This document shows positions 8,534 to 17,218 of a DNA stretch of 64,000 nucleotides, one piece after another. This DNA is from Actinacidiphila acidipaludis (GTDB lineage: Bacteria; Actinomycetota; Actinomycetes; Streptomycetales; Streptomycetaceae): assembly GCF_019890725.1 (NCBI RefSeq), contig NZ_JAINZZ010000010.1:1-64000 (forward strand), given 5' to 3'. How positions within the stretch are numbered: the first letter of the stretch is position 1; each line of letters begins with the position of its first letter. Below the pieces are notes generated by a model. It was not told the DNA's origin and did no database searches. It worked only from the letters and a program-made list of their open reading frames with translations. A program made the translations under genes and the position numbers.

Positions 8534-10033
8534 GTGGCACAGATCATCGCCGAGGTCTCGCGGACGTTCAACGAGTTCCTGCTGCTGCCGAACCGCACCC
8601 GGACCGACTGCTCGGCGGCCACTGTGGACCTGCGTACGGCGCTGGTGCGGCACTCCGCCGGCCAGGCACCGGCGATCGAACTGCGGTCGCCGTTCACGTC
8701 GGCGATCATGCAGGCGGTCAGCACGCCCGCCCTCGCGATCGCCCTTGCGCGCAACGGCGGCCTCAGCTTCCTGCACCACAACCAGCCGGTCCAGGACCAG
8801 GCCGCGGCGGTCCGGCAGGTGAAGAACTTCAAGGCCGGATTCGTCGTCAGCGACACCAACGTCCGGCCCGACGACAGCCTGGGCGTCCTGGCCGACGTGA
8901 TGCGCCGCACCGGCCACAGCACCGCGGCGGTCACCGACGACGGGACCGCCACCGGCCGCCTCCTGGGCCTGGTCACCTCGCGGGACTTCCACCCTCAGCG
9001 GCACGGTCTGGACGGCCCGGTCGGCGAGCGGATGACCCCGCTCTCCGAACTGCCCCACGCCGACTCCGAGATCACGCTCTCGGACGCCAACGCCCGCCTG
9101 TGGGACGAACGGCTGGACTGCCTCCCGGTACTGGACGGCGACGGGCACCTTCAGCATCTGGTGTTCCGTTCCGACTACGCGGACAACAAGCGCTTCCCCG
9201 ACCAGCTCGTGGACGCGGCCAAGCGCCTGCGGGTGGGCGCCGGAATCAACACGCACGACTATCGGGAGCGCGTCCCCGCGCTGCTGGAGGCGGGCGCCGA
9301 CGTGCTGTGCTTCGACTCCTCCGACGGCTACAGCGACTGGCAGGCACAGGCCCTGACCTGGGTGAAGAAGCACCACCCCGACGTGCCGGTCGGCGGCGGC
9401 AACGTGGTCGACGGCGAAGCCTTCACATTCCTCGCCGAGGCGGGAGCGGACTTCGTGAAGGTCGGCGTCGGCGGCGGCTCGATCTGCATCACCCGAGACC
9501 AGAAGGGCATCGGGCGCGGCCAGGCCAGTGCGGTGCTGGACGTCGCGGCGGCCCGGGACGCGTTCCGTGAACGCACCGGCGCGTACGTGCCCATCTGCTC
9601 CGACGGCGGACTGGTGCACGACTACCACGTGGCTCTGGCGCTCGCGATGGGTGCGGACTTCGTCATGATGGGGCGCTACTTCGCGCGCTTCGACCAGGCG
9701 GCCGGGGCGAAGCTGCCCACCCGCGACGGCTTCGTGAAGGAATACTGGGGCGAGGGCTCCAACCGGGCCCGCAACTGGCAGCGTTACGGCCAGGGCGGCG
9801 GCCAGGGCCTGGTCTTCGAGGAGGGCGTGGACGGCTATGTCCCCTACGCGGGCGACCTGAACGAAGGGCTCGCCCTGACCGTCGCCAAGCTCAGGACCAC
9901 GATGGTCTCGTGCGGCTCCACGACGCTGCCGGAGTTCCGGTCCACCGCCCGGCTGACCCTCGTCTCGGACCAGAGCTTCCAGGAGAGCCACGCCAACGTC
10001 ACCCTGCGGGACGCCCCGGTCACGGCCTCCTGA
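8534..10033 (+). CDS. guaB: IMP dehydrogenase (guaB-type)
   Basis: The 499-residue TIM-barrel enzyme is predicted to oxidise IMP to XMP in guanine nucleotide synthesis. A CBS-domain pair is inserted at about residues 100-220. The catalytic loop is GGGSICITRDQKG (about 314-326), with the Cys that attacks IMP. The flap has the RYGQGGGQG region. GTG 8534 has an AGGAGGA box. Streptomyces usually carries several IMPDH paralogues. This diverged copy in an accessory region may be the alternative one. Confidence 0.9.
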   Translation: MAQIIAEVSRTFNEFLLLPNRTRTDCSAATVDLRTALVRHSAGQAPAIELRSPFTSAIMQAVSTPALAIALARNGGLSFLHHNQPVQDQAAAVRQVKNFKAGFVVSDTNVRPDDSLGVLADVMRRTGHSTAAVTDDGTATGRLLGLVTSRDFHPQRHGLDGPVGERMTPLSELPHADSEITLSDANARLWDERLDCLPVLDGDGHLQHLVFRSDYADNKRFPDQLVDAAKRLRVGAGINTHDYRERVPALLEAGADVLCFDSSDGYSDWQAQALTWVKKHHPDVPVGGGNVVDGEAFTFLAEAGADFVKVGVGGGSICITRDQKGIGRGQASAVLDVAAARDAFRERTGAYVPICSDGGLVHDYHVALALAMGADFVMMGRYFARFDQAAGAKLPTRDGFVKEYWGEGSNRARNWQRYGQGGGQGLVFEEGVDGYVPYAGDLNEGLALTVAKLRTTMVSCGSTTLPEFRSTARLTLVSDQSFQESHANVTLRDAPVTAS

Positions 10034-10072
10034 CCGGGGCGGCCGGGAGGCGACCGTGCGCCGTAGCCGCCG

Positions 10073-10094
10073 GGCGGGCGGTCAGCCGCCCGCC
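10073..10094. terminator. Hairpin between convergent genes, overlapping a stop codon
   Basis: GGCGGGCGG and CCGCCCGCC form a perfect 9-bp stem around a tcag loop. It sits where the IMP dehydrogenase and MpaB-type genes converge, and the loop contains the stop of the latter. A shared terminator is likely. Confidence 0.55.
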
Positions 10095-10939
10095 GAGGCG
10101 CCGGTGGGGCGGCCCGGCGCCATGGCCCAGCGCACGGTCGACGTCACCGCATGGCCGAGCGGCCGCACACACCACGCGTCGACCAGCGGCAGCCGGGGGA
10201 GTCCGAGCTCGCGGGCGGCCCAGGCCGGCAGCAGGGACACGGCGTTGGCGGCGAGGGCGGCGTAGGGAAGGCGCACCGGAAGCGGGACGGGCGGGTGGAG
10301 CAGCAGGAACCGCGCGGCTCGGTGCGCCTCTGCGGTGGCCCGCAGCTCGGGGCGGTACGCGTCGAGCCGGCGCACGAGTTCCGCGCGGTCGGTGGGCGGT
10401 TCGACGACCCCCAGCTCCCGGGCGATCCGTGCCGCGTCACGCACGTAGCCGTCGCAGCCCGCGGGGGACAGCGGCCGCGCGCCGTACCGCTGATGCGCGC
10501 GCAGGAAGCTGTCGACCTCGGCGACGTGCACCCAGCCCAGCAGACGCGGATCGGCGGCGTGATAGGGCTCGCCCTCGGCCGTCACGCCGCGGACGCCCTC
10601 GTGGACGGCCCGCACCCGTGCGCACGCCTCCTCGGCCAGTTCGGCCGTGCCGTAGGTCGTCGTCGCGAGAAAGGTGCTGGTGCGCTGCAGCCTCCCCCAG
10701 GGGTCGCCGCGGAAGCCCGAGTGCGCGGCGACCGCCGCCATGGCCAGCGGGTGGAGGGACTGGAGCAGCAGCGCCGAGAGCCCGCCGATGAACATCGAGG
10801 CGTCACCGTGCACCCGGCGGATGGGACGGTCCGCCGCGAACCAGCGCGGCCCGGGATCGCCGTGGATGCGGGCCCGGTTGCGGGGCCCGTCCGGTCCGGC
10901 GACGCGAGCGAAGAGGCGTTCACCGAGTTCCCTGCGCAT
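10082..10939 (-). CDS. Oxygenase MpaB / DUF2236 family protein
   Basis: The 285-residue, helix-rich protein matches the MpaB/latex-clearing (DUF2236) family. It has an early region with ALLLQSLHPLAMAAV, then GDPWGRLQRT, a WVHVAEVDSFLRAHQRYG motif and a C-terminal hydrophobic region. Members bind b-type heme or act as oxygenases. The His of SLHPLA and the His of WVHVAE are typical ligand candidates. The substrate is unknown. It is convergent with the IMPDH gene. Confidence 0.87.
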   Translation of the reverse strand: MRRELGERLFARVAGPDGPRNRARIHGDPGPRWFAADRPIRRVHGDASMFIGGLSALLLQSLHPLAMAAVAAHSGFRGDPWGRLQRTSTFLATTTYGTAELAEEACARVRAVHEGVRGVTAEGEPYHAADPRLLGWVHVAEVDSFLRAHQRYGARPLSPAGCDGYVRDAARIARELGVVEPPTDRAELVRRLDAYRPELRATAEAHRAARFLLLHPPVPLPVRLPYAALAANAVSLLPAWAARELGLPRLPLVDAWCVRPLGHAVTSTVRWAMAPGRPTGASAGG

Positions 10940-11174
10940 GCCTTCCCGTCCGTCCCTCGACCGATGCTCTTCTCACGAGTCTGCTCTCTCCCTCTTCCGC
11001 CGGACAGGGGGCAGCGGATGCGGGGATGCGGCGGATGCGGGGGATGTGCCGGGCTCCCGGCGATCGCGGGAACGACGGATCCGGGCGCCTTCCGCCCTTG
11101 CGCCAAAACCGCTGTATCAGGGGTGGCATGGGTGCGTTGTCCCGGGGCACACGGCTCTTCGGAGGTTGATAATC

Positions 11175-11345
11175 ATGGGACCGTTGCTTCTCGTTCTTTT
11201 GCTCGCGCTGATTCTCTTCGGGGCGGGCTTCGCCCTGAAAATCCTGTGGTGGGTCGCGGTGATCGTGCTGGTCGTATGGCTGCTCGGCTTCGTCGTGCGC
11301 TCGACGAATTCCAGTGGCGGAAGGGGCCGCTGGTATCGCTGGTAG
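11175..11345 (+). CDS. Small hydrophobic membrane protein
   Basis: The 56-residue protein is almost entirely one or two membrane helices (residues 2-43) and ends in a short Gly/Arg/Trp tail. It has a GGAGG box nine bases before the ATG. A strong hairpin follows 20 bases after the stop, giving a complete monocistronic unit. Similar stress-induced hydrophobic proteins are common in Streptomyces. The function is unknown. Confidence 0.8.
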   Translation: MGPLLLVLLLALILFGAGFALKILWWVAVIVLVVWLLGFVVRSTNSSGGRGRWYRW

Positions 11346-11366
11346 CCATTCATGGTGGCCGTCCAC

Positions 11367-11406
11367 GGCGGTGTTCCATATTCCGGAGGGAATAAGGAAC
11401 ACCGCC
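11367..11406. terminator. Strong two-stage hairpin terminator
   Basis: An outer 11-bp perfect stem (GGCGGTGTTCC at 11367-11377, with its complement at 11396-11406) encloses an inner 6-bp stem (TATTCC/GGAATA) around a ggag loop. A single A-A mismatch separates the stems. It ends the small hydrophobic gene. No other gene is visible from 11346 to 11656. Confidence 0.8.
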
Positions 11407-11656
11407 TTGGCGTGTTTTCCGGTCCTTCCCCCTGAAGCGTTTGCATGATGCAGGGATATCGCGTGACGCACGGGACAGAAGAACACTGCCGGGGCGTCAT
11501 CCAGCGCAGTGGTCCCTCAACTCCCGGTGGCGCCCCGGCCCCGGGTCCGGCACCGCGAGCGCGTACCCGAAACTCGTCGGTACGGCGCCCGCATCAATCC
11601 GGCGGGCCGGGGCAGACGCACGCCGTCCGCTTCGCCCGACCAGAGGAGATCGCTCG

Positions 11657-11830
11657 GTGACTGCGCATGGGACGGCCACGGTGTACGACCAGCTGGTCGA
11701 GGAACTGGGCGACGTGCCCGAGGACGTACGCACGGCGGCGGACAGCATCCTCGGGGAGCTGGAGCGCACCACGGGACTCAGCCGTGCGGCTCTGCGGCCG
11801 GCCGGCGCGAACGGCTCCTGGTTCGGCTGA
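11657..11830 (+). CDS. Small acidic protein, unknown
   Basis: The 57-residue protein starts at GTG with GGAG eight bases upstream. It is predicted helical and acidic (VYDQLVEELGDVPEDVRTAADSILGELERT). The ending GSWFG is hydrophobic. I recognise no family. It converges on the TspO gene with only ten bases between the stops. Confidence 0.6.
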   Translation: MTAHGTATVYDQLVEELGDVPEDVRTAADSILGELERTTGLSRAALRPAGANGSWFG

Positions 11831-11840
11831 GCGGGCCGGT

Positions 11841-12350
11841 TCAGGGATTCCGGGCCGCGATGGAGCCGTTGAGCGCCGTGGCGAAGGCGCACCAGGCCGC
11901 GTAGGGCACCAGGACGGCGGCCGCGGTGCGGTCGGATCGCGCCGTGCGGCGGACGAGTTCGGCGTTGCTCAGGTCGAGCAGGACGGTGCCGGCCAGGCCG
12001 GCCCGGGTGCTGCGCAGCCCGAAGAACAGCCAGTTCCAGCCCGCGTTCAGGACGAGGTCGCCGGCCAGGCTCGCCGCCAGGCCGGCCCGTTCGCGTCGCT
12101 CCGTCGCGGCGCCGAGCGCGCGGCCGCCCGCGTAGGCCACCGTCGCGTACAACGGCGTCCAGACGGCGCCGAACGCCCAGGACGGCGGCTGCCACGGGGG
12201 TTTTGCCAGTGACAGGTACCAGACGCTGTCCGGGTCGACGGCCCGGGCGCCCGCGACGGCGGTGGCGGCCACGGCCACCGCGCACGCGCCGTACCGCAGC
12301 CACGGACCGACCTGCCGCTTCCCGCGGCCCCGCTCGCTGTTCGGCCTCAT
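11841..12350 (-). CDS. tspO: TspO/MBR family protein
   Basis: The 169-residue membrane protein has five predicted helices and the TspO signatures: KPPWQPPSWAFGAVWTPLY (about 50-68) and LNAGWNWLFFGLR (about 105-117), which line the porphyrin/cholesterol pocket. TspO binds and may break down tetrapyrroles under light and oxygen. Its place 3.5 kb from the LitR/LitS-type regulators and the carotenoid cluster fits a photo-oxidative stress role. The N-terminus is basic. Confidence 0.93.
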   Translation of the reverse strand: MRPNSERGRGKRQVGPWLRYGACAVAVAATAVAGARAVDPDSVWYLSLAKPPWQPPSWAFGAVWTPLYATVAYAGGRALGAATERRERAGLAASLAGDLVLNAGWNWLFFGLRSTRAGLAGTVLLDLSNAELVRRTARSDRTAAAVLVPYAAWCAFATALNGSIAARNP

Positions 12351-12540
12351 GCCCGCACGGCTTCCCCGTACCAGCCGCTCGTACCAGGCTCACGGCGACG
12401 TGACGTGCCGTGTCACGCGCCGAGTCCGGGACCGGGCAGAAGGCGCCGGCCGCTGCCCACGCCGGCGAGGCGTACTGTGGTGGTCCCAGCCCGGCGAGCC
12501 GTCGGGGGCGTTCGCCACCCGGCGAGATGGAGGACCCGCT

Positions 12541-12876
12541 GTGCTGCAGGTCACCGAACGCAGTGGTGACCGCGTCACCGCCCGGCTGCCCGAGGACGTC
12601 GACCTCGACTCGATGCCGAAACTGCAGGCGGTGGGCGACCGGGTCATCGACGAGGGGTGCCGGCACCTCACGCTGGACGCCACGGACATGGTCTATCTGG
12701 ACTCCACCGGCACGACCCTGCTCATCGGCTGGTACCAGCGGCTGGACCAGCTCGGCGGCACCCTGAGCCTCACGCAGGTGTCGGGGCCGATATGCGACCT
12801 CTTCCTGCGGCTCGGCCTGGACAGCGTCCTGACCATCAGTCCGCGCGCCGTGGGTCCCGACGCGCCGGGAACCTGA
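12541..12876 (+). CDS. STAS anti-sigma factor antagonist
   Basis: The 111-residue single STAS domain has the phospho-acceptor loop LDSTGTTLLIGW (about 60-71), so the switching Ser/Thr is present. The GTG start has a GGAGG box. It stands alone with no kinase or phosphatase beside it, so its partners are elsewhere. The TspO gene diverges from it. Confidence 0.9.
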   Translation: MLQVTERSGDRVTARLPEDVDLDSMPKLQAVGDRVIDEGCRHLTLDATDMVYLDSTGTTLLIGWYQRLDQLGGTLSLTQVSGPICDLFLRLGLDSVLTISPRAVGPDAPGT

Positions 12877-12944
12877 CGGACGCCTCCCGCGCCTCCCGCA
12901 CCTCTCACGCTTTCCCCGCTCCTCGTGGCCCGGGGCCGATCCGG

Positions 12945-13835
12945 TCAGACCGCCCCCGCGCCGTCCCGCTCGGTCGTGCCGAGTTCGACGGCGAACTGCG
13001 CGCCGGCCAGCAGGGCGAGGTGGGAGAGCCAGAGCCAGACGAGGAACACCACCGCTCCGGCCAGCGAGCCGTAGAGCCGCCCGTACGTGCCGAAGACCGA
13101 CGTGTACAGCGAGAACGCCGCCGAGGTGATGAGCCACAGCACCGTCGCCAGGACGCCGCCGGGCACCGCGTGACGCGCCGTGCGGGCCGCGGGGGGCCCG
13201 CTGCGGAAGAGGATCAGCACGGTCAGCCCCACCAGGCAGAGCAGCATCGGCCAGCGCAGCAGGTACCAGGTGGCGGTCGCGGCCCTGCCCAGCCCGACGT
13301 CACGCCCCAGCGCCTCGGCCAGCGGGCCGGTGAGCACCAGGACGAGGGCACTGGTCACCAGCAGGGCGAGCAGGCTCAGCGCGGTGAGGATGATGCGGTG
13401 CAGCCTTCGCCACATCGGGCGCCGGTCGGGGATGCCGTGCATGGCGTGCAGGGCGCGCCGGAACACGGCGAGATGGCTGGTGGCGGACCACAGCGAGGCG
13501 ACACCGCCGGTGATGGCCACGGTCAGCGCGGCGGACCGCTCGTGCGCCATCTGCGTCAGCGTCTCGCGGAACGCGCCGGAGGCCTGCGCCGGTGCGAGCG
13601 CGGTGACGTTGCCGATCAGGCGGTCGGTGAGGTCGGGACTGATGAGGCCGATCAGCGACAGCGTCACCAGGAGCGCGGGAACCAGCGCGAGGACGGCGTA
13701 GTAGGTCAACGCGGCCGCCCAGTCGGCCACGTTGTCGTCCCACATCGCGACCGGGACGCGCCGGAGCGCGATCCACCAGGTCGTCCCGGAGCGTACGGCC
13801 CCCTTCGGCTGCGCGGCTGAGGATTCGAGGGCCAT
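12945..13835 (-). CDS. YihY/BrkB family membrane protein
   Basis: The 296-residue protein has six or more predicted membrane helices and the YihY/BrkB signatures: AAALTYYAVLALVPALL near the N-terminus and SLAGAVVFLVWLWLSHLALLAGAQF near the C-terminus. Members were once named ribonuclease BN but are membrane proteins of uncertain transport or envelope role. The ATG has GGAG four bases upstream. The C-terminus is polar. Confidence 0.9.
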   Translation of the reverse strand: MALESSAAQPKGAVRSGTTWWIALRRVPVAMWDDNVADWAAALTYYAVLALVPALLVTLSLIGLISPDLTDRLIGNVTALAPAQASGAFRETLTQMAHERSAALTVAITGGVASLWSATSHLAVFRRALHAMHGIPDRRPMWRRLHRIILTALSLLALLVTSALVLVLTGPLAEALGRDVGLGRAATATWYLLRWPMLLCLVGLTVLILFRSGPPAARTARHAVPGGVLATVLWLITSAAFSLYTSVFGTYGRLYGSLAGAVVFLVWLWLSHLALLAGAQFAVELGTTERDGAGAV

Positions 13836-14173
13836 GAAACTCCGATGAGCGTGGGGACGGTGGTTCGGCGGGGGTTGCCGGGCCAGGCGGCGCGGCCTTC
13901 GTGCGGGAGAGGGGAACGGTGGGGGGAGCGGCGCCGGGCGGACGGCCCGGCTGCGGGTGTCACGGCACCAGCTTGACGGGCCCGGAACGGAAGTGGCGGG
14001 CGGACGCGCCCCGCGCGCGCCCCGCCCGCCGGCCCCGCACCACGGACGCCCCCCGTACCGCCAGGCGTGTCCGCTGCGCGGGGCGTTCGTGGAGACGGCC
14101 GTGTACGGCCGTTCGTCCCCCCGGCCCCTGTGGCGTCCGGTCCGCCCCGGGCGGTGACCGCACGCCGTCCCGG
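13836..14173. other. Gene-free spacer
   Basis: This 338-base, very GC-rich stretch lies between the start of the YihY gene and the end of the small membrane gene of the Asp23 pair. The open frames here have wrong codon bias and low-complexity Arg/Pro/Ala translations. I see no convincing promoter or RNA gene. Confidence 0.5.
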
Positions 14174-14359
14174 TCACCGCACTCTGCGGCCGCCGGGCGT
14201 GCGGAAGTCACGCCAGTCCACGTCGCCGTCCATCAGGCGCCCCACCACCGCGCCGACCGCGCCGAGCGCGGCCACCAGCAGGAAGGCCCCGAAGCCGCCG
14301 AACCACCCGGCGAAGGCCAGGGCCATGCCGGCCAGCAGGCCGATTGCTGCTCTGCTCAT
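14174..14359 (-). CDS. Small membrane protein of the Asp23 pair (DUF2273-like)
   Basis: The 61-residue protein has two hydrophobic segments (about 4-22 and 24-44) and then the polar tail LMDGDVDWRDFRTPGGRRVR. The start is the ATG at 14359, with a GAGG box six bases upstream. It follows the Asp23 gene, as in other Gram-positive Asp23/Gls24 clusters where small membrane proteins anchor Asp23 to the envelope. Placement in DUF2273 is inferred from size and context. Confidence 0.75.
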   Translation of the reverse strand: MSRAAIGLLAGMALAFAGWFGGFGAFLLVAALGAVGAVVGRLMDGDVDWRDFRTPGGRRVR

Positions 14360-14442
14360 CACGAACCTCACTCACTGGTGCCGGAGTCGGCCCCGAGGAC
14401 GGAGCCGGCGGGTGCGGGAGACGTGGCGCCCTGTTCCACGCG

Positions 14443-14952
14443 CTACTCCACCCGCGGTTCGGCGTAGTGATCGTCGTCGTCGGGGAGGTGGACGTCGTCG
14501 ACCGCGATGTTCACCTCGACGACCTCGAGCCCCGATATGCGTTCGACGGCGGCGATGACGTTCTCCCGGACCTCCCGGGCCACCTCCTTGATGGGTACGC
14601 CGTACTCGACGACGAGGTCCAGGTCGATGGCCGTCTGCCGCTCGCCCACCTCGACCTTGACGCCGCGTCCGACGTTGGGCCGGCCGCCGGGGACGCGGTC
14701 GCGGACCGCGCCGAACGTACGGGCCAGACCGCCGCCCATGTCGTACACCCCCGGGACCTCCCGGGCCGCGATGCCGGCGATCTTCACCACGACGACGTCG
14801 GCGATGGAGGTGCGGCCCCGGGTGGCGGCGGGTTTGTCGGCCCCCACCGCCCCGCCGCTGACCGTGGTCTCGCCGGGCACGGAGAGACCCGTCCCGGCCG
14901 TGGTCCGGATCGTGCCGGCCGAACCCGCGGGCTCCACCTGCTCAGTCGTCAT
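14443..14952 (-). CDS. Asp23/Gls24 family envelope stress protein
   Basis: The 169-residue protein has a flexible Thr/Gly-rich N-terminus (1-45) and an Asp23 domain (about 48-150). The domain signatures are IAGIAAREVPGVYDMGG, IDLDLVVEYGVPI and GLEVVEVNIAVDDVHLPDD. Family members are alkaline- or envelope-stress proteins. It is followed by a small membrane protein and preceded on the same strand by the ECF sigma gene, a grouping often seen in Streptomyces. Confidence 0.92.
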   Translation of the reverse strand: MTTEQVEPAGSAGTIRTTAGTGLSVPGETTVSGGAVGADKPAATRGRTSIADVVVVKIAGIAAREVPGVYDMGGGLARTFGAVRDRVPGGRPNVGRGVKVEVGERQTAIDLDLVVEYGVPIKEVAREVRENVIAAVERISGLEVVEVNIAVDDVHLPDDDDHYAEPRVE

Positions 14953-15123
14953 CCTCGGCCTCCCGGTCGTACGCCGTAACGGACTTCTGCCTGCGCGCGC
15001 GGACCCGGGTGTCGAACCCCGGGCGGCGCGTGCAACGGAGAACCCTCCTCCGCTGGCTCGTGCCTACCCCGGAGAGCCGGGTGGATGCCGCCGGGATGCC
15101 TGCCTTCGCGGCGGCCACTCCAC

Positions 15124-15138
15124 TCGCATCGATTGCGC
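15124..15138 (+). promoter_or_regulatory. GCATCGATT-type motif between the ECF and Asp23 genes
   Basis: TCGCATCGATTGCGC is almost the same as the motif upstream of the LitR-like gene (15 of 16 bases match over 15126-15141 versus 15900-15915). It lies just past the ECF stop codon and upstream of the Asp23 gene. It may be a LitR-type operator or a shared promoter element. Confidence 0.4.
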
Positions 15139-15139
15139 A

Positions 15140-15763
15140 TCAGGCAGCCGCACTCACGCCTTCGTGCTCCAGGCAGCGGCGCAGGCGGTCCAGACCCCGC
15201 CGGGCGTGGCTCTTGACCGTGCCCAGCGGCCACCCGGTGACCTGGGCGATCTGTGTCTGCGTCAGGTCCTCGTAGTAGGCGAGGTGGAGGACGTGGCGCT
15301 GGTCGGCGGTGAGGCCGTGCAGCGCCTCGGCGAGCAGCACCCGGTCCAGCGCCGCCTCGGGCACGGCCGTGCTGTCGTACGGCTCGTACGCGGGCAACTG
15401 CGCGGCCGCGGCGGCGGCCACGCGGGCCTGGCGTGTCCGGGCCGCGAAGGCGTCGGCGACCTTGCGCCGGGTGATGCCGACGAGCCAGGCGGCGGGTGTG
15501 CCGCGTTCGGGCGCGTAGCCCTGCCGCCCGCGCCAGGCGTCGGCGAAGACCTGCTGCGTGACGTCCTCCGCCTCACGTGCGTCGCCGAGCGCCTGACGGG
15601 CCAGTCCGTGGACCAGCCCCCGCCAACGGCGGTGGAACGCCGTCCAGCCGGCGTCGTCCTCCGGCGGCGCCGGCGGGCCGTCCACCGCCTCCCCGGCGGG
15701 CGGCGGTGCGACGGCGGTCAGCGGACTGCGGTGCGGACCTGGCAAAGCGCGATCGGGGGCCAC
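15140..15763 (-). CDS. litS: ECF sigma factor (LitS-like)
   Basis: The 207-residue sigma-70 family protein has region 2 (about 45-110, GLARQALGDAREAEDVTQQVFADAW) and region 4 (about 140-195, AYYEDLTQTQIAQVTGWPLGTVKSHARRG). GTG 15763 has a GAGGAG box. An in-frame ATG at 15835 would add a Pro/Arg-rich leader. It diverges from a MerR-B12 regulator and the crt operons follow, the same layout as the light-induced litS/litR locus of Streptomyces coelicolor. LitS would direct light-dependent crt transcription. It could instead serve the Asp23 pair downstream. Confidence 0.85.
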   Translation of the reverse strand: MAPDRALPGPHRSPLTAVAPPPAGEAVDGPPAPPEDDAGWTAFHRRWRGLVHGLARQALGDAREAEDVTQQVFADAWRGRQGYAPERGTPAAWLVGITRRKVADAFAARTRQARVAAAAAAQLPAYEPYDSTAVPEAALDRVLLAEALHGLTADQRHVLHLAYYEDLTQTQIAQVTGWPLGTVKSHARRGLDRLRRCLEHEGVSAAA

Positions 15764-15897
15764 GTCTCTCCTCGGGGGAGGTGGGTGTCGCCGGCTCACG
15801 GGCGCGGTGCGGCCCGAAGCGCCTCCGGGCCGCACCGCGCCGGACCGGCCGCTGTCGATGGGACCGAGCGTGCGCGGCGACGGAGCAGGGCGGCAAC

Positions 15898-15912
15898 TTG
15901 CATCGATTCCGC
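15898..15912 (+). promoter_or_regulatory. GCATCGATT-type motif upstream of litR
   Basis: TTGCATCGATTCCGC lies 51 bases before the LitR-like start codon in the divergent litR/litS gap. Close relatives of the motif precede crtY and crtE in matching orientation. A TTGCAT/TACCCT pair with 15-bp spacing is also readable here as a housekeeping promoter. Confidence 0.45.
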
Positions 15913-15963
15913 ATCGGATACCCTGGAGAGGGGGAAGCCACGGAACCGGGAGGATGTGCGGCG

Positions 15964-17001
15964 GTGGGCGACGCCTATGCGGTGGCAGGACTGACCACGG
16001 GAGCCGTGGCGCGGAGGCTCGGCGTCTCCCCGACCACGCTCCGTTCCTGGGACCGCCGTTACGGGCTGGGTCCCGTCATCCGCTCGCAGGGCCACCACCG
16101 CCGCTGGAGCCCCCAGGACGTAGCCGTGGTCGAGGAGATGTGCCGCCTGACGGCCGCCGGAGCCCCGCCCGCGGAGGCCGCCCGCGTCGCCCGCGCGACG
16201 AGCGGCGGCAGCCCGCAGGCCACCGAACCGAAGCCGGCGGGCGGCGAGACGTGGCGGACGGCCGAACCCGGGGCGCCGGCCCGGCGCGGGGGCGCCGGCG
16301 GAGGGCTGCCGCTGGGCGGCGACGTGCGCCAGGAGTGCCGGGGACTGAGCCGGGCCGCGGTGCGGCTGGACGCGCCGGAGCTGGAACGCCGGCTGGTGGA
16401 CGCTGTCCGCCAGCACGGGCTCGTCGTGGCCTGGGAGGAGGTCATGGTGCCGACGCTGCGGGCGGTGGGCCGCAAGTGGGAGTCGTCCGGCGACCGTTAC
16501 GTGGAGGTGGAGCACCTGCTGTCGTGGCACGTCTCCACCACGCTGCGGCGCGCGGCGCTCGTGCTGGAGCCTGCGGCGCAACCGGCCACGGCCGCGGGAC
16601 CGGTGGTGCTGGCCTGTACGCCGGGAGAACTGCACTGCCTGCCGCTGGAGGCGCTGGAGGCGGCGCTGGCCCTGGCCGGGGTGCCGACGCGGATGCTGGG
16701 AGCGGCGGTGCCGGTGGAGGCCCTGATCGCGTGCGTCCGGCGTACCGGCCCCGCCGCCGTCGTGCTGTGGGCCCAGAGCCGCTCGGCCGCCTCGCCGCCC
16801 CTCGCCCGTCACGTCGCGGGCCTCGAATGGGGCCAGGCCGGCGCCCGCACCCGCCCGTTCGTGCTGCCCGCAGGTCCCGGCTGGGACCGCCGTACGGCCG
16901 GCGCCTTCCCTCAGTGCGCGGGCCTCGCCGACGCCGTGCGGACGCTGAGCACCCTGTACGACGAGGAGCACGCGGGCCGCCGCCCGCAGCACCGGGAGTG
17001 A
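15964..17001 (+). CDS. litR: MerR-B12 light regulator (LitR/CarH-like)
   Basis: The 345-residue protein has an N-terminal MerR helix-turn-helix (about 8-75, GAVARRLGVSPTTLRSWDRRYG). A Gly/Ala linker follows, then a helical bundle with W172 and E183-H184 (spacing one residue longer than the CarH W-x9-EH) and a B12 domain with E222-L-H224-x-x-P227. CarH/LitR proteins repress in the dark with adenosylcobalamin and release DNA on illumination. The GTG start has a GGAGG box ten bases upstream. It diverges from the ECF gene, as litR does from litS. Confidence 0.9.
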   Translation: MGDAYAVAGLTTGAVARRLGVSPTTLRSWDRRYGLGPVIRSQGHHRRWSPQDVAVVEEMCRLTAAGAPPAEAARVARATSGGSPQATEPKPAGGETWRTAEPGAPARRGGAGGGLPLGGDVRQECRGLSRAAVRLDAPELERRLVDAVRQHGLVVAWEEVMVPTLRAVGRKWESSGDRYVEVEHLLSWHVSTTLRRAALVLEPAAQPATAAGPVVLACTPGELHCLPLEALEAALALAGVPTRMLGAAVPVEALIACVRRTGPAAVVLWAQSRSAASPPLARHVAGLEWGQAGARTRPFVLPAGPGWDRRTAGAFPQCAGLADAVRTLSTLYDEEHAGRRPQHRE

Positions 17002-17218
17002 GCCGGTCAGGCCCGCGGGGTGGCCTCGCGCCGGGGGCGAGCCGGTCGGGTCCCGCCGGGGTGGCCGCTCCGGTACGGGGCCGGCGGACCGGGGGCGAAC
17101 CCGTGGCAGCCGGCGCGGAGCCCGTACGGGGGTGAGCCCGTCCCGGCTGAAGCCGTAGGTCGCACCCGCGCCCCCGGCTGCCGCCGCCACCCGCCTCCGC
17201 CGCGCGGCGACACCCCCC

